64,000 nucleotides of DNA from Niveispirillum fermenti (GCF_048066175.1 NZ_JBLTXA010000002.1:186001-250000); one strand, 5' to 3'. Positions 1-9,423 are shown, counted from the first letter of the stretch. Notes: a model not told the origin generated them from the letters alone. Numbers and translations are program-made.

Positions 1-512
1 TCGGCATCCATCATGCGGCCCGTCAGGCAAAGCTCCATGGCCTTTGCCTTGCCGACGGCGCGGGTCAGGCGCTGGGTGCCGCCCGCGCCGGGAATGGTGC
101 CGATGGTGATTTCGGGCTGGCCGAACTTGGCATTGTCGGCGGCGATGATGAAATCCGCCATCATGGCCAGTTCACAGCCGCCGCCCAGGGCATAGCCGGC
201 GACCGCGGCGATGGTTGGCTTGCGGCATGTGGCCAGACGACCCCATTTCTTCGTGATGAAATCGTTGAGATAGGTGTCCTGATAGGTGAACTTGGCCATT
301 TCCTTGATGTCGGCGCCGGCCGCGAAGGCCCTTTCCGACCCGGTGACGACGATGACATGGATGGCCGCGTCATCCTCGAACGCATTCAGCGCCTTTTCCA
401 GGTCCGTCACCAGGCCGTCGGACAGGGCGTTCAGGGCCTTGGGCCGGTTCAGGCGGATAATGCCCACCTTGCCCTTGGTTTCCACCAGGATGTTCTCGTA
501 GGTCTCGGTCAT
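1..512 (-). CDS. Enoyl-CoA hydratase/isomerase (crotonase family), 3' end outside window
   Basis: Cytoplasmic crotonase-fold enzyme that adds water across the double bond of an enoyl-CoA. The start ATG is at 512-510 and about 170 codons are visible; the C-terminus lies beyond the left edge. The N-terminus MTETYENILVE, the oxyanion-hole segment AGADIKEMAKF and both general acid/base glutamates are present (GGGCELAMMAD and FGQPEITIGT, followed by PGAGGTQRL). It is the third gene of an operon with an acyl-CoA dehydrogenase and methylmalonate-semialdehyde dehydrogenase, so methacrylyl-CoA hydration in valine degradation is the likely role. Fold and reaction class are sure; substrate is inferred from neighbours. 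Confidence 0.93.
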   Translation of the reverse strand, partial: MTETYENILVETKGKVGIIRLNRPKALNALSDGLVTDLEKALNAFEDDAAIHVIVVTGSERAFAAGADIKEMAKFTYQDTYLNDFITKKWGRLATCRKPTIAAVAGYALGGGCELAMMADFIIAADNAKFGQPEITIGTIPGAGGTQRLTRAVGKAKAMELCLTGRMMDA

Positions 513-540
513 TTCCCTCGTTCCTGTCTTGGTGTCAGGA

Positions 541-1683
541 TCAGCCTTCGGCCAGCAGCCGCCGGGCGATGATCACGCGCATGATCTCGTTCGTACCTTC
601 CAGTATCTGGTGGACGCGCAGGTCGCGCAGGATGCGTTCCACCGGATATTCACGGATGTACCCGTAACCGCCGTGAAGCTGAAGCGCATCATTGGCAACC
701 TTGAAGCCCGCATCGGTGGCAAAGCGCTTTGCCATGGCACAGTAAAGGCTGGCATCGGGGTCGCCGGCATCCAGCTTCACGGCCGCCCGATGCACCATCA
801 GGCGGGCCGCTTCCAGCTCCGTCGCCATATCCGCGAACTTGAACTGGAGTGCCTGGAAATCGCTGAGCTTGCGGCCGAACTGCTGGCGCACGGCCATGTG
901 CGCCCGCGCCGCATCCAGACAGGCCCGCGCGCCGCCCAGCGAGCAGGAGGCGATGTTCAGCCGGCCGCCATCCAGCCCTTTCATGGCGATCTTGAAGCCG
1001 TCCCCCTCCCCGCCCAGCCGGTTCGACACAGGCACCCGGCAATCCTCAAAGATGACCTGGGCAGTGGGCTGGCTGTTCCAGCCCATCTTCTTTTCCTGCT
1101 TGCCGAAGGACAGGCCGGGCGTCCCCTTCTCCACCACCAGGCATGAGATGCCCTTGGGGCCAGCCCCGCCGGTGCGGACCATGACCACATAGATGTCCGA
1201 CGCACCGCCACCGGAAATGAAGGCCTTGGAGCCGTTCAGCACGTAATGGTCACCATCCCGGTCCGCCCTGGTGCGCAGCGACGCGGCGTCGGAGCCGGCG
1301 CCCGGCTCGGTCAGGCAATAGCTGGCGAAGGACGCCATGCTGAACAGGCCCGGCAACCATCTCGCCTTCTGGTCCTCGTCACCGAAGGTGTCGATCATCC
1401 AGGCGGCCATGTTATGGATGGAGATATAGGCGGCGGTCGATGGACAGGCCGCCGACAGTTCCTCGAACAGGATGCTGGCATCCAGCCGGCCAAGGCCCGT
1501 GCCGCCATGGGCCTCGCTGCTATAGATGCCGGCGAAACCCAACTCTGCCGCCATGCGCAGCGTATCGATGGGGAAATGGTGATGTTCGTCCCATTCGGCG
1601 GCATGGGGGGCCATATATTCGGCCGCAAAGCCGCGGGCCAGGTCCTGGATGGCGCGTTGATCCTCGGTCAGGTCGAAATCCAT
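541..1683 (-). CDS. Acyl-CoA dehydrogenase, probably isobutyryl-CoA dehydrogenase
   Basis: FAD-dependent acyl-CoA dehydrogenase of 380 aa that oxidises a short branched acyl-CoA to the 2-enoyl-CoA and passes electrons to ETF. Visible signatures are the N-terminal MDFDLTEDQRAIQDLARGF, the FAD/substrate segment CLTEPGAGSDAASL, and the C-terminal QLHGGYGYIREYPVERILRD followed by LEGTNEIMR, whose Glu is the expected catalytic base. I start at ATG 1683 because the family begins at M-D-F and an AGGA lies 9 nt upstream; in-frame ATG 1722 and TTG 1728 would add 13-15 unconserved residues. Placement between mmsA and an enoyl-CoA hydratase suggests isobutyryl-CoA; a related branched acyl-CoA is possible. 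Confidence 0.93.
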   Translation of the reverse strand: MDFDLTEDQRAIQDLARGFAAEYMAPHAAEWDEHHHFPIDTLRMAAELGFAGIYSSEAHGGTGLGRLDASILFEELSAACPSTAAYISIHNMAAWMIDTFGDEDQKARWLPGLFSMASFASYCLTEPGAGSDAASLRTRADRDGDHYVLNGSKAFISGGGASDIYVVMVRTGGAGPKGISCLVVEKGTPGLSFGKQEKKMGWNSQPTAQVIFEDCRVPVSNRLGGEGDGFKIAMKGLDGGRLNIASCSLGGARACLDAARAHMAVRQQFGRKLSDFQALQFKFADMATELEAARLMVHRAAVKLDAGDPDASLYCAMAKRFATDAGFKVANDALQLHGGYGYIREYPVERILRDLRVHQILEGTNEIMRVIIARRLLAEG

Positions 1684-1858
1684 CGCGGGCGATCCTGTCT
1701 TCTCTTTCAGGAGTTCGGGCATTCCCAAGGGTCAGGATCGCCCAACGGAAAGATGGACGGCACCGCCGGCGGGACCAGGCCCGGCAGCGACACCGCCCCA
1801 GTTTGGCGGCTCCCCGGCTGGGAGAGCGGAAAGGAGCCGCATGAACGCGACGCCGCGG

Positions 1859-3358
1859 TCAGCCCATGGTCGGAATGACGAAGCTGGCGCCCGATCGGAT
1901 GCCCGACGGCCAGCGCTCCGTCACCGTCTTGGTGCGGGTATAGAAGCGCACGCTGTCCGGGCCATGCTGGTTCAGATCACCGAAGCCCGACCGCTTCCAG
2001 CCGCCGAAGGTGTAATAGGCCAGCGGCACGGGAATCGGCACATTGATGCCGACCATACCCACATCGACGCGCGCCGCGAAATCACGTGCCGTGTCACCGT
2101 CGCGGGTGAATATGGCAACACCATTGCCATATTCGTGCTCATTGGGCAGGGCCAGGGCCGCCTCATAATCGGGGGCGCGCACGATCGACAGGACGGGGCC
2201 GAAGATCTCCTCCTTGTAGATGCGCATGTCCGGCGTGACACGGTCGAATAGGACGCCACCCATATAGAACCCGTTCTCGTAGCCCTGCAGGCGCATCTCG
2301 CGGCCATCGACCACCAGTTCGGCCCCTTCCTTGACGCCGATATCAACATAGGACTTGACCTTGTCCAGGTGCTGGCGGGTCACGACGGGGCCGTAATCGG
2401 CCTTCTCGTCCGTCGACGGACCGACCTTCAGCGCCCGGACGCGCGGAGCCAGGCGGGAGACCAGCTCGTCCGCCGTCTTCTCGCCGACCGGAACGGCGAC
2501 GGAAATGGCCATGCAGCGTTCCCCGGCCGACCCGTAGCCGGCACCGATCAGCGCGTCCACCACCTGATCCATGTCGGCATCGGGCATGATCAGGGCATGG
2601 TTCTTGGCGCCACCGAAGGCCTGCACGCGCTTGCCGTTGGCGGTGCCGCGCGTATAGATGTATTCACCGATGGGGGTGGAGCCGACAAAGCCGATGGCCT
2701 TGATGTCGGGATGGTCCAGGATGGCGTCCACTACCTCCTTGTCACCATTCACGACATTCAGGATGCCCTTGGGCAGCCCGGCCTCATACATCAGTTCCGC
2801 CAGCATCAGCGGCACCGACGGATCACGCTCGGACGGCTTCAGGATGAAGGCATTGCCGCAGGCGATGGCCGGCGCGAACTTCCACATCGGGATCATGGCG
2901 GGGAAGTTGAACGGCGTGATGCCAGCCACGACCCCCAGCGGCTGCCGCATTGAATACATGTCGATTCCGGGGCCGGCGCCTTCGGTATATTCACCCTTCA
3001 GCAGGTGCGGGATGCCGATCGCGAACTCCACCACCTCCAGGCCGCGCTGGATGTCGCCGCGGGCGTCGGGCAGGGTCTTGCCATGTTCCAGTGCCAGCTT
3101 CAGGGCCAGTTTCTCATAGTCGCGCTGCAGAAGTTCCAGGAACTTCATGAGGACGCGGGCCCGCTTCTGCGGGTTGGTGGCGGCCCAGCCCGGCTGCGCC
3201 GCCCGGGCATTGGCCACGGCCCCGGCCAGTTCCGCGGTGCTGGCCAGCGGAACCTCTGCGGAAATCTCGCCCGTCATGGGCGTGAAGATGGGGGCGAAAC
3301 GGCCGGACTTGCCCTCGACTCGGGCACCGCCGACGAAATGATACAGCTTCTCGACCAA
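1859..3358 (-). CDS. mmsA: Methylmalonate-semialdehyde dehydrogenase (CoA-acylating)
   Basis: Oxidatively decarboxylates (methyl)malonate semialdehyde to propionyl- or acetyl-CoA with NAD+ and CoA, the last step of valine and myo-inositol breakdown. The 499-aa length equals the family norm. Motifs: GVVAGITPFNFPAMIPMW, FVGSTPIGEYIY, AFGGAKNHALIMPDAD and the catalytic Cys in AGERCMAISVAV; the C-terminal YTRTKTVTERWP is typical of MmsA. A TTG start at 3358 is chosen: GGAGG sits 5 nt upstream and translation begins LVEKLYHFVGG, matching family N-termini; the upstream in-frame extension (26 codons) looks non-coding. First gene of the minus-strand operon with the acyl-CoA dehydrogenase and hydratase. 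Confidence 0.96.
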   Translation of the reverse strand: MVEKLYHFVGGARVEGKSGRFAPIFTPMTGEISAEVPLASTAELAGAVANARAAQPGWAATNPQKRARVLMKFLELLQRDYEKLALKLALEHGKTLPDARGDIQRGLEVVEFAIGIPHLLKGEYTEGAGPGIDMYSMRQPLGVVAGITPFNFPAMIPMWKFAPAIACGNAFILKPSERDPSVPLMLAELMYEAGLPKGILNVVNGDKEVVDAILDHPDIKAIGFVGSTPIGEYIYTRGTANGKRVQAFGGAKNHALIMPDADMDQVVDALIGAGYGSAGERCMAISVAVPVGEKTADELVSRLAPRVRALKVGPSTDEKADYGPVVTRQHLDKVKSYVDIGVKEGAELVVDGREMRLQGYENGFYMGGVLFDRVTPDMRIYKEEIFGPVLSIVRAPDYEAALALPNEHEYGNGVAIFTRDGDTARDFAARVDVGMVGINVPIPVPLAYYTFGGWKRSGFGDLNQHGPDSVRFYTRTKTVTERWPSGIRSGASFVIPTMG

Positions 3359-4222
3359 CTGAACCTCCCTGGGTGTTTGGCCTGGACAGTGGCACGTGAC
3401 GACGCGCACGACAAGGCGCGCATAAACCCATTCCATCGTGCATAAACCCCCACACCGTCCCCGGACATCCCTAAATGGGGATCACCGCAGCAAGAGCTTG
3501 GAGGGCAAACATTTCCATCCTTGCGATCCTGTCTCCGCCCCCTTGCCAGAACGGGGCGGAGACGGACCGGGAACCTTGCACATGGGGAGCGGCCATCCTA
3601 TCCGATTGTCGGATTTTTATGATTCCGTCCAGTTCACATGCGGGGTTTCTACCTGTCGGTTGATATGGAACCAAGGAAGAAAGGTATAGGATATCCGTCA
3701 AAAAGTTCGCCTATCGCATCTTCCATGATACTGGAATCGATCGAAACTTTGCGCATGATTACTTAAATTATTTTTTCCTTATATAATTATATTCTTATAT
3801 TTCTCTAGGATAATGGGATAAATTTCACATACAATCCGATAAAAATCACAAGACGAAAGTATAATTTCTTATAATCCTGGAATGCGCCTTAAAACAACGA
3901 ATTAAAAATTATTGCCTGCCTTCATCAGTTTTGAAAGTCCCGTTTTGAATATGGGAGCATGCAACCGATGATATTTGATGTTGATCAAGAAATGCGTCTT
4001 TTCCTATCGGATAACTTTTCATAAGGTGAGATTATCGCCGGGCAGACGGCACCCGTTGGCAGTGACGGCACAGTGCCGAAAGCGATTGTCCGCAGGCAAA
4101 TCAACCTGGGTAGGGAGGATACAACCTAACCCTTTGGACGATGCGCCCGGCCTTTCCGGTTAAAATCAATGCTGTATGTTTCTGCCTGACTGTACAAGGA
4201 TACACAGGGGAGACACGGTCAA
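3359..4222. other. Long intergenic gap with an AT-rich core
   Basis: About 860 bp separate the divergent mmsA operon and the XRE regulator. No open frame here has a ribosome site or protein-like composition. Positions 3721-3960 are only about 30% G+C by hand count, against roughly two-thirds in the surroundings, with runs such as TTATATAATTATATTC. It may hold promoters and DNA-bending or UP elements for both operons, or be a remnant of a transferred segment. I could not assign a specific site. Confidence 0.6.
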
Positions 4223-4828
4223 GTGCAACATCATGACGGTATCCATCTGCGCATGATGCGGACCTCCCGGGGTATGAGTTTAGCTGCCCTGGCGACATCC
4301 GCCGGCCTTTCCAAAAGTGAAATCTCCAAGCTGGAGAACGGGGTCCGGCCCTTTCGGCCCGATCATGTCATCCGGCTGGCCAAGATTTTCGGCGTCGGGC
4401 CCATGGAGATGCTGTCTCCGGCCAGTCCGCTGCGCACAATGTTGAGCGACAGCAAGACGGACAGTGAGTTGCCATTGTTCGATGGCCGCGATCTGGCGCG
4501 GGAAGGGGCCAATGCGACGGCACGCAGCAGCGTGCCCCGCCCGCCGCAGATGCGCGGGACCACGCAGGCCTATGCCGTGACGGTGGCCGATCTGTCCAAC
4601 GCACCGGCCCTGGCCATCGGTTCGACATTGCTGGTCGATCCCGACATGCCTGCCAATGTCGGTGATCTGGTCGTCAACCGCGTTTCCTTCGCACCGCTGG
4701 CCTTCTATCTGCGCCAGGATGACGAGGGCGGCATCTACGGCATGACGCTGTCACGCCGCCGTGTTGATCTGACCATTGAGGATGTTGAGAAACTCCACCG
4801 GGTCATCGGAGTCTGGTTTCCTCACTGA
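4223..4828 (+). CDS. XRE-family transcription regulator with S24-like (LexA/CI-type) C-terminal domain lacking the catalytic dyad
   Basis: DNA-binding regulator of 201 aa. Residues about 7-60 form a Cro/CI helix-turn-helix (LRMMRTSRGMSLAALATSAG then LSKSEISKLENG). Residues about 115-200 resemble the S24/LexA sensor fold (GSTLLVDPDMPANVGDLVV), but the usual G-D-S-M nucleophile segment reads LSNAPA and no catalytic Lys motif follows, so self-cleavage is unlikely. The start is GTG 4223 with GGGGAGA 9 nt upstream. It is followed 74 bp later by an aminotransferase and a glutamine-synthetase-like gene on the same strand and probably regulates them. HTH assignment is firm; the C-terminal domain is from fold-like pattern only. 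Confidence 0.88.
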   Translation: MQHHDGIHLRMMRTSRGMSLAALATSAGLSKSEISKLENGVRPFRPDHVIRLAKIFGVGPMEMLSPASPLRTMLSDSKTDSELPLFDGRDLAREGANATARSSVPRPPQMRGTTQAYAVTVADLSNAPALAIGSTLLVDPDMPANVGDLVVNRVSFAPLAFYLRQDDEGGIYGMTLSRRRVDLTIEDVEKLHRVIGVWFPH

Positions 4829-4902
4829 CCTTTTCCCGTGCTTGACGGCCGACCGTACCACGCCGGAAAATCATCGCCGTCGCAGTCAACGGGGTCAATG
4901 GA

Positions 4903-6282
4903 ATGGCGGATGGGCCGGGTGGGGTCGGACAGGCGGCGATCGATGCGCTGATGAAGGCGGAGCAGGCGCGTTTCCGGGCGGGCCATCCGCAATCAATGGC
5001 CCTGGCGGGCGACGGGGCCGACGGCTTCTATCAGGGCGTTCCCATGCACTGGATGCGGGACTGGCCCCTGCCGTTTCCCCTGATCGTCACGGGTGCCCGC
5101 GGCGCCACCCTGACCGATGCCGATGGTCATGAACTGGCCGATTTCTGCCTGGGCGATACCGGGGCAATGTTCGGCCACTCGCCGGCGCCCGTGCGCGATG
5201 CCATCCGGGAACAGGCGGAGCGCGGTCTCACCTACATGTTGGCGACCCTGGATGCGCTGGTGGTCGGCCAATTGTTGCGGGAGCGGTTCGGGCTGCCGTT
5301 CTGGCAGGTCGCGACGACGGCCACGGATGCCAACCGTTTCGCTCTGCGCGTCGCCCGCGCGGTTACGGGACGGCCGAAAATTCTGGTCTTCAACGGCTGC
5401 TACCACGGCACGGTGGACGAGACCTTCGTCCGCCTGATCGACGGCGTTGCCGTCAACCGGCCGGGATTGCTGGGGCAGTTCACCGATCTGACGGCGGACA
5501 CCAGGATCGTGGAATTCAACGATCTGCCGGCCCTGGAAGCGGCCTTGTCCGGCCGGGACGTGGCCTGCGTCATCACCGAACCGGTACTGACCAATTGCTG
5601 TATGGTGCTGCCCGATCCGGATTTCCATGCCGGGCTTCGCCGCGTGACGCGCGAGACCGGTACCTTGCTGCTGATCGACGAGACCCATACGATTTCCACC
5701 GGTCCCGGCGGCTATACCCGCGCCCATGGGCTGGAGCCGGACCTTTTCGTGCTGGGCAAGCCCATCGCTGGCGGGGTGCCGGCCAGCGTATGGGGATTCA
5801 CGGATACCGTGGCGAATGCTTTGGACCGCGTGCGCGCCGATCTGCCGGCCGGCCATTCCGGTATGGGAACCACCTTGTCGGCCAACGCGCTTTCCCTGGC
5901 GGCCATGCGTGCCACCCTGGAACAGGTGATGACGGACGGGGCTTATGCCCATATGGAACGGCTGGCCGCCCGCCTGGCCACGGGGCTGACCGCCGCCATC
6001 GCACTACGGGGCCTGCCATGGCACGTCGTGCGGGTGGGGGCGCGGGTGGAGTTCATCTGCGCGCCCGGCCCCTTGCGCAACGGAACCGAGGCGGAGGCCG
6101 CACATGCCGGCCCGCTGGAACAGGCCATTCATCTGGCACTGCTGAACCGCAATATCCTGATCGCCCCCTTTCACAGCATGATGCTGGTCTGCCCGGCCAC
6201 AACCGGGGAGCAGGTGGAAGCGCTGATCACCGCTTTCACGGAAGTGATCAGCCTGTTGGCCGGCGAAGGGGAACCGGCATGA
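4903..6282 (+). CDS. Class-III PLP aminotransferase, glutamate-1-semialdehyde aminomutase-like
   Basis: PLP enzyme of 459 aa. Visible landmarks: TDANRFALRVARAVTGRPKI and CYHGTVDETFV (cofactor phosphate region), LLLIDETHTI with the PLP-pyridine Asp, and FVLGKPIAGGVPASV containing the Schiff-base Lys. The pattern is nearest to HemL-like and omega-aminotransferases. It overlaps the next gene by an ATGA junction (stop 6280-6282, next ATG 6279), so both are translationally coupled. Pairing with a GS-like ligase suggests amine or amino-acid catabolism, or gamma-glutamyl conjugation, rather than haem synthesis. True HemL is unlikely because of this partner and the divergent N-terminus. Substrate unknown. 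Confidence 0.9.
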   Translation: MADGPGGVGQAAIDALMKAEQARFRAGHPQSMALAGDGADGFYQGVPMHWMRDWPLPFPLIVTGARGATLTDADGHELADFCLGDTGAMFGHSPAPVRDAIREQAERGLTYMLATLDALVVGQLLRERFGLPFWQVATTATDANRFALRVARAVTGRPKILVFNGCYHGTVDETFVRLIDGVAVNRPGLLGQFTDLTADTRIVEFNDLPALEAALSGRDVACVITEPVLTNCCMVLPDPDFHAGLRRVTRETGTLLLIDETHTISTGPGGYTRAHGLEPDLFVLGKPIAGGVPASVWGFTDTVANALDRVRADLPAGHSGMGTTLSANALSLAAMRATLEQVMTDGAYAHMERLAARLATGLTAAIALRGLPWHVVRVGARVEFICAPGPLRNGTEAEAAHAGPLEQAIHLALLNRNILIAPFHSMMLVCPATTGEQVEALITAFTEVISLLAGEGEPA

Positions 6283-7667
6283 GCGCTCCTTTCGACTATG
6301 GCGACGAGGCCACCGATTTCCTGGCCCGGCATCCGGAAATCGAGGCCATCGACATTGTGCTGACCGACGCCAACGGCATTGGTCGCGGCAAGATCATCCG
6401 TCGGCATGAACTGGCGGGGCTTTACCGCGACGGCCGGCACCTGCCCAGTTCCATCCTGGGCCTGGATGTGACGGGGCAGGATGTGGAGGAAACGGGCCTG
6501 GTCTGGTCGGTCGGAGATGCCGATCTGCGGGCCTGGCCCCTGCCCGGCACCCTGGTGCCCCTGCCCGGCACCGAACCGGCGCGCGGACAGGTACTGATCA
6601 GTCTTTATCAACTGGACGGGCGCCCCCATGGGGCTGATCCCCGCCATGCGATGGCGGCCCGGCAACGGGCGCTGGTGGCCGATGGACGGCACCCGGCCGG
6701 CGCCTTCGAACTGGAATTCTACCTGCTGGACCGGGAAGCCGGTCCGGATGGCAGGCCACGTCCGGCCGCCATGGCGCTGGACGGCCGTCGCCACGACCAG
6801 ACCCAGGTCTATGGGCTGGATGACCTGGATGGCATGCAGCCTTTCTTCGGGCCGGTCTATGCGGCAGCCAGGGCGCAGGGACTGCCGCTGGAGACGCTGA
6901 TCGCCGAATATGCGCCGGGCCAGTATGAACTGACCTTGCATTACCGGCACGACCTGCTGCGCGCCGCCGATGATCTGGTGATGTTGAAACGGCTGGTGCG
7001 TCTGCTGGCACGGCGCCAGGGGATGATGGCCTGCTTCATGGCCAAGCCGTTTGCGGGGCTGGCAGGATCGGGGATGCACCTGCATGTCTGCCTGAACGAC
7101 AGGGAAGGCCGGAACCTGTTCGCGGAACCCGATGGACAAGGTCCGCCCGCCGAGATGCTTCGTCATGCCATCGGCGGTCTGGCCGCAACCATGGGCGACG
7201 CCATGCTGGTCTTCGCCCCTCACGCCAATTCCTGGCGGCGATATGTCAGCAACCTCTACGCGCCCGTACAGCCAAGCTGGGGCATCAACGACCGGTCCGT
7301 CGCCCTGCGTATCCCGGCCGGCCCGGCCGCATCGCGTCGCGTGGAGCACCGGCCGGCCGGTGTGGATGCCAACCCCTATCTGGTGGGGGCGACCGTGCTG
7401 GCCGGCATCCGGCATGGCATCGCCCTGTCCGTCGATCCCGGCCCCATGGCGCAAAATGACGGTTTCACCAGCGCCACACCGTTCACCAGCCAGATGCCGG
7501 CGGACTGGCGCACGGCCTGGGTCCAGGCCGGACGGTCGGACTTCCTGCGCGAAGCGCTGGGGTCGGACCTGCTGCGCGCTTTCCTGGCGATCAAACAGGC
7601 AGAGATCGGCCGTGTGGCTGGAACCATCCCCGATACCGATTACCTACTATATATAAATCACGTCTGA
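6279..7667 (+). CDS. Glutamine synthetase-family ligase (gamma-glutamylpolyamine synthetase-like)
   Basis: ATP-dependent amide ligase of 462 aa. N-terminal beta-grasp region (IDIVLTDANGIGRGKIIRR) is followed by the catalytic GS domain with FELEFYLLD, EYAPGQYELTL, the ATP-site AGSGMHLHVCL and the NSWRRY...PSWGINDRSVALRIP region. The open frame extends about 680 bp further upstream inside the aminotransferase gene, but homology starts at ATG 6279 (MSAPFDYGDEATDF), which overlaps the preceding stop as ATGA. PuuA/GlnA3-type proteins join glutamate to putrescine, ethanolamine or other amines; with an aminotransferase next door, that is the best guess. It is not the housekeeping GlnA, whose adenylylation region is not recognisable. 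Confidence 0.92.
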   Translation: MSAPFDYGDEATDFLARHPEIEAIDIVLTDANGIGRGKIIRRHELAGLYRDGRHLPSSILGLDVTGQDVEETGLVWSVGDADLRAWPLPGTLVPLPGTEPARGQVLISLYQLDGRPHGADPRHAMAARQRALVADGRHPAGAFELEFYLLDREAGPDGRPRPAAMALDGRRHDQTQVYGLDDLDGMQPFFGPVYAAARAQGLPLETLIAEYAPGQYELTLHYRHDLLRAADDLVMLKRLVRLLARRQGMMACFMAKPFAGLAGSGMHLHVCLNDREGRNLFAEPDGQGPPAEMLRHAIGGLAATMGDAMLVFAPHANSWRRYVSNLYAPVQPSWGINDRSVALRIPAGPAASRRVEHRPAGVDANPYLVGATVLAGIRHGIALSVDPGPMAQNDGFTSATPFTSQMPADWRTAWVQAGRSDFLREALGSDLLRAFLAIKQAEIGRVAGTIPDTDYLLYINHV

Positions 7668-7743
7668 TCATCGCTTTATGGTTGATCGGGCGGGCGGGTT
7701 GGGGAGATAGTGTGCCTGCACTATTCATCATCGCCTGCCATTG

Positions 7744-9423
7744 ATGCGCCTTGGACTTGTTCTGATCCTTTTCTGCCTGATGATTGGTGCGGTCCGGGCG
7801 GAAAGCCCGCCGGCCGGCACACCGACAGCCTGGCTGCCGCCCGTAGGGTCCGCATGGATGCGGGTGGACGGCACGACGGACGGACGCCAACCCGTGGGGG
7901 GATTTGGGCTGCGTCCCGTGCGCCCCCTGGTGGCCGGCGTCCGGCAGGGGCGGACAGGGATGCTGGCCGATCTGACCTTCGAACTGCTGCCCCTGGACGA
8001 GGACTGGCCGGCCCTGGTGCTGGATGCACGCGGTATCGGTGGAGCCCCGGACGAACAGACGGACAGCTTGTTGCTGGGGCTGGATTTGTCGGGGCTGGAG
8101 GTTTCCGCCGGTGTCGGCTGGCATGGTACAGGGGCGAAACGGCCCGTCCTGCATCTGCGCCGGGAATTGCCGATAGAAGGCCGGCTGTGGATTGCCGGGG
8201 GTTTGGGCGGCCCGGACGGTCCTGCCGTCACGGCCGGATGGTACCCGCTGCCCGGCCTGTCCCTGCATGGCGGGTGGCAGCGGGACAGGGGTGCGGTGTC
8301 GGGCTTCTCCCTGATGCTGGCCGCCGATCGCTTCAACCGTCCCTGGCCGTTTGGAACAGGCAGGCCTGCCACGGGGTCTTCGCCGGCCGCCGCCAGCCCA
8401 TGGCGGTCATCGGCCGCGCACTTGGCAACGGCCATGCCGGACAATGCGCAGGCACCTGTCACACTGGCCACCCACCGCCTGGGCCTGCCCGGCACGATGG
8501 TCACCATACCGGCCCGGGACATCGCCCCCTGGCACGTCCACCGGCGTAGCGGCGCCGAAATCCGCCGGCACGCACGTTTCCAGCGGGCCGGCACACCGTC
8601 GCACCTGGACCGGCACTGGGAACTGGTTGTGGATACAAGCCTGGACCTGGAGCCTCCCGGCACCGACCGGCAATGGCCACGGCGCCTGTCTGCCGGCCTG
8701 CTGGCCCATATATTGCCCTGGCCCGGCTGGATCGCCACAGCGTCCGGCCGGGCCGGCTGGTCGTCCGGTCTGCCGGCGACGGAAACGACATCAGCCATGG
8801 CCGGCAACGGCGACGCCGGCTGTTACCTGCGGCGGCATCTCATGTTGGAAAGGTTGCAACTCGCCCATGCCACTGCGCTGACCCCCGCCTTCGATCTGTT
8901 GCTGGAAGCCGGCTATCTTGATGCAATGCATGGCGGGGGTGGCGGAGAACTGCGCCTGCAGCCGCCGACAGCACGCTGGTCCGCCGGTCTGGCGGCGCAT
9001 CAGGTCTGGAAACGGACACCATCAGATGGTCTCACCCTGGCCCGCGGAAGCCGCCGGCACAGCCTTCACGCCACCCTGGGATGGGACAGCGCCGATGCCG
9101 CAACCCGCACGCAATGGCTGGCCGGCCGATATCTCGCCGGCGACTGGGGCGGCGGCCTTATCCTGTCCCACCAGGCAGGAACGGGCGCCGTGCTCGCACT
9201 GGAAGCCACGGCGACGACACGGGCCAGCCATCTGGGTCTGACCCTGACATTGCCACTGGGCGGACCGGCGGACGGGATCGACCTGCTGGCACAGATGCGG
9301 GTGCGAAGGCTGGCACCGACCGGCGGGGCCCGGCCAGACCGGGTGCTGACCCTGGCCGACCTGCGTCACACCGCAGGCTATGGAAGGCTGATCACGGATT
9401 GGGACCGACAATTCCGTCCCTGA
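7744..9423 (+). CDS. YjbH-like outer-membrane beta-barrel protein (exopolysaccharide-associated)
   Basis: Predicted exported protein of 559 aa with an N-terminal signal peptide (MRLGLVLILFCLMIGAVRA, cut near AES). The middle and C-terminus resemble the YjbH domain: LLEAGYLDAMHGGGGGELRL, the passage with RRHSLHATLGWD, and AGRYLAGDWGGGLILSHQ, with alternating hydrophobic strands expected of a barrel. YjbH proteins are linked to exopolysaccharide output. The likely start is ATG 7744; no strong ribosome site is seen. It lies 76 bp after the GS gene on the same strand, and its stop directly abuts the stop of the histidine kinase (shared TGATCA). Family call is moderate because the sequence is divergent. 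Confidence 0.65.
   Translation: MRLGLVLILFCLMIGAVRAESPPAGTPTAWLPPVGSAWMRVDGTTDGRQPVGGFGLRPVRPLVAGVRQGRTGMLADLTFELLPLDEDWPALVLDARGIGGAPDEQTDSLLLGLDLSGLEVSAGVGWHGTGAKRPVLHLRRELPIEGRLWIAGGLGGPDGPAVTAGWYPLPGLSLHGGWQRDRGAVSGFSLMLAADRFNRPWPFGTGRPATGSSPAAASPWRSSAAHLATAMPDNAQAPVTLATHRLGLPGTMVTIPARDIAPWHVHRRSGAEIRRHARFQRAGTPSHLDRHWELVVDTSLDLEPPGTDRQWPRRLSAGLLAHILPWPGWIATASGRAGWSSGLPATETTSAMAGNGDAGCYLRRHLMLERLQLAHATALTPAFDLLLEAGYLDAMHGGGGGELRLQPPTARWSAGLAAHQVWKRTPSDGLTLARGSRRHSLHATLGWDSADAATRTQWLAGRYLAGDWGGGLILSHQAGTGAVLALEATATTRASHLGLTLTLPLGGPADGIDLLAQMRVRRLAPTGGARPDRVLTLADLRHTAGYGRLITDWDRQFRP

Noticed and set aside
3975..4163. 62-codon open frame before the XRE regulator
   Set aside because: No ribosome site, unorganised composition, and it starts inside the AT-rich gap.
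5595..6278. Upstream extension of the glutamine-synthetase-like reading frame inside the aminotransferase gene
   Set aside because: The frame is open by chance in GC-rich DNA; protein homology begins at ATG 6279 and the extension is Arg/Gly/Pro-rich without a family match.
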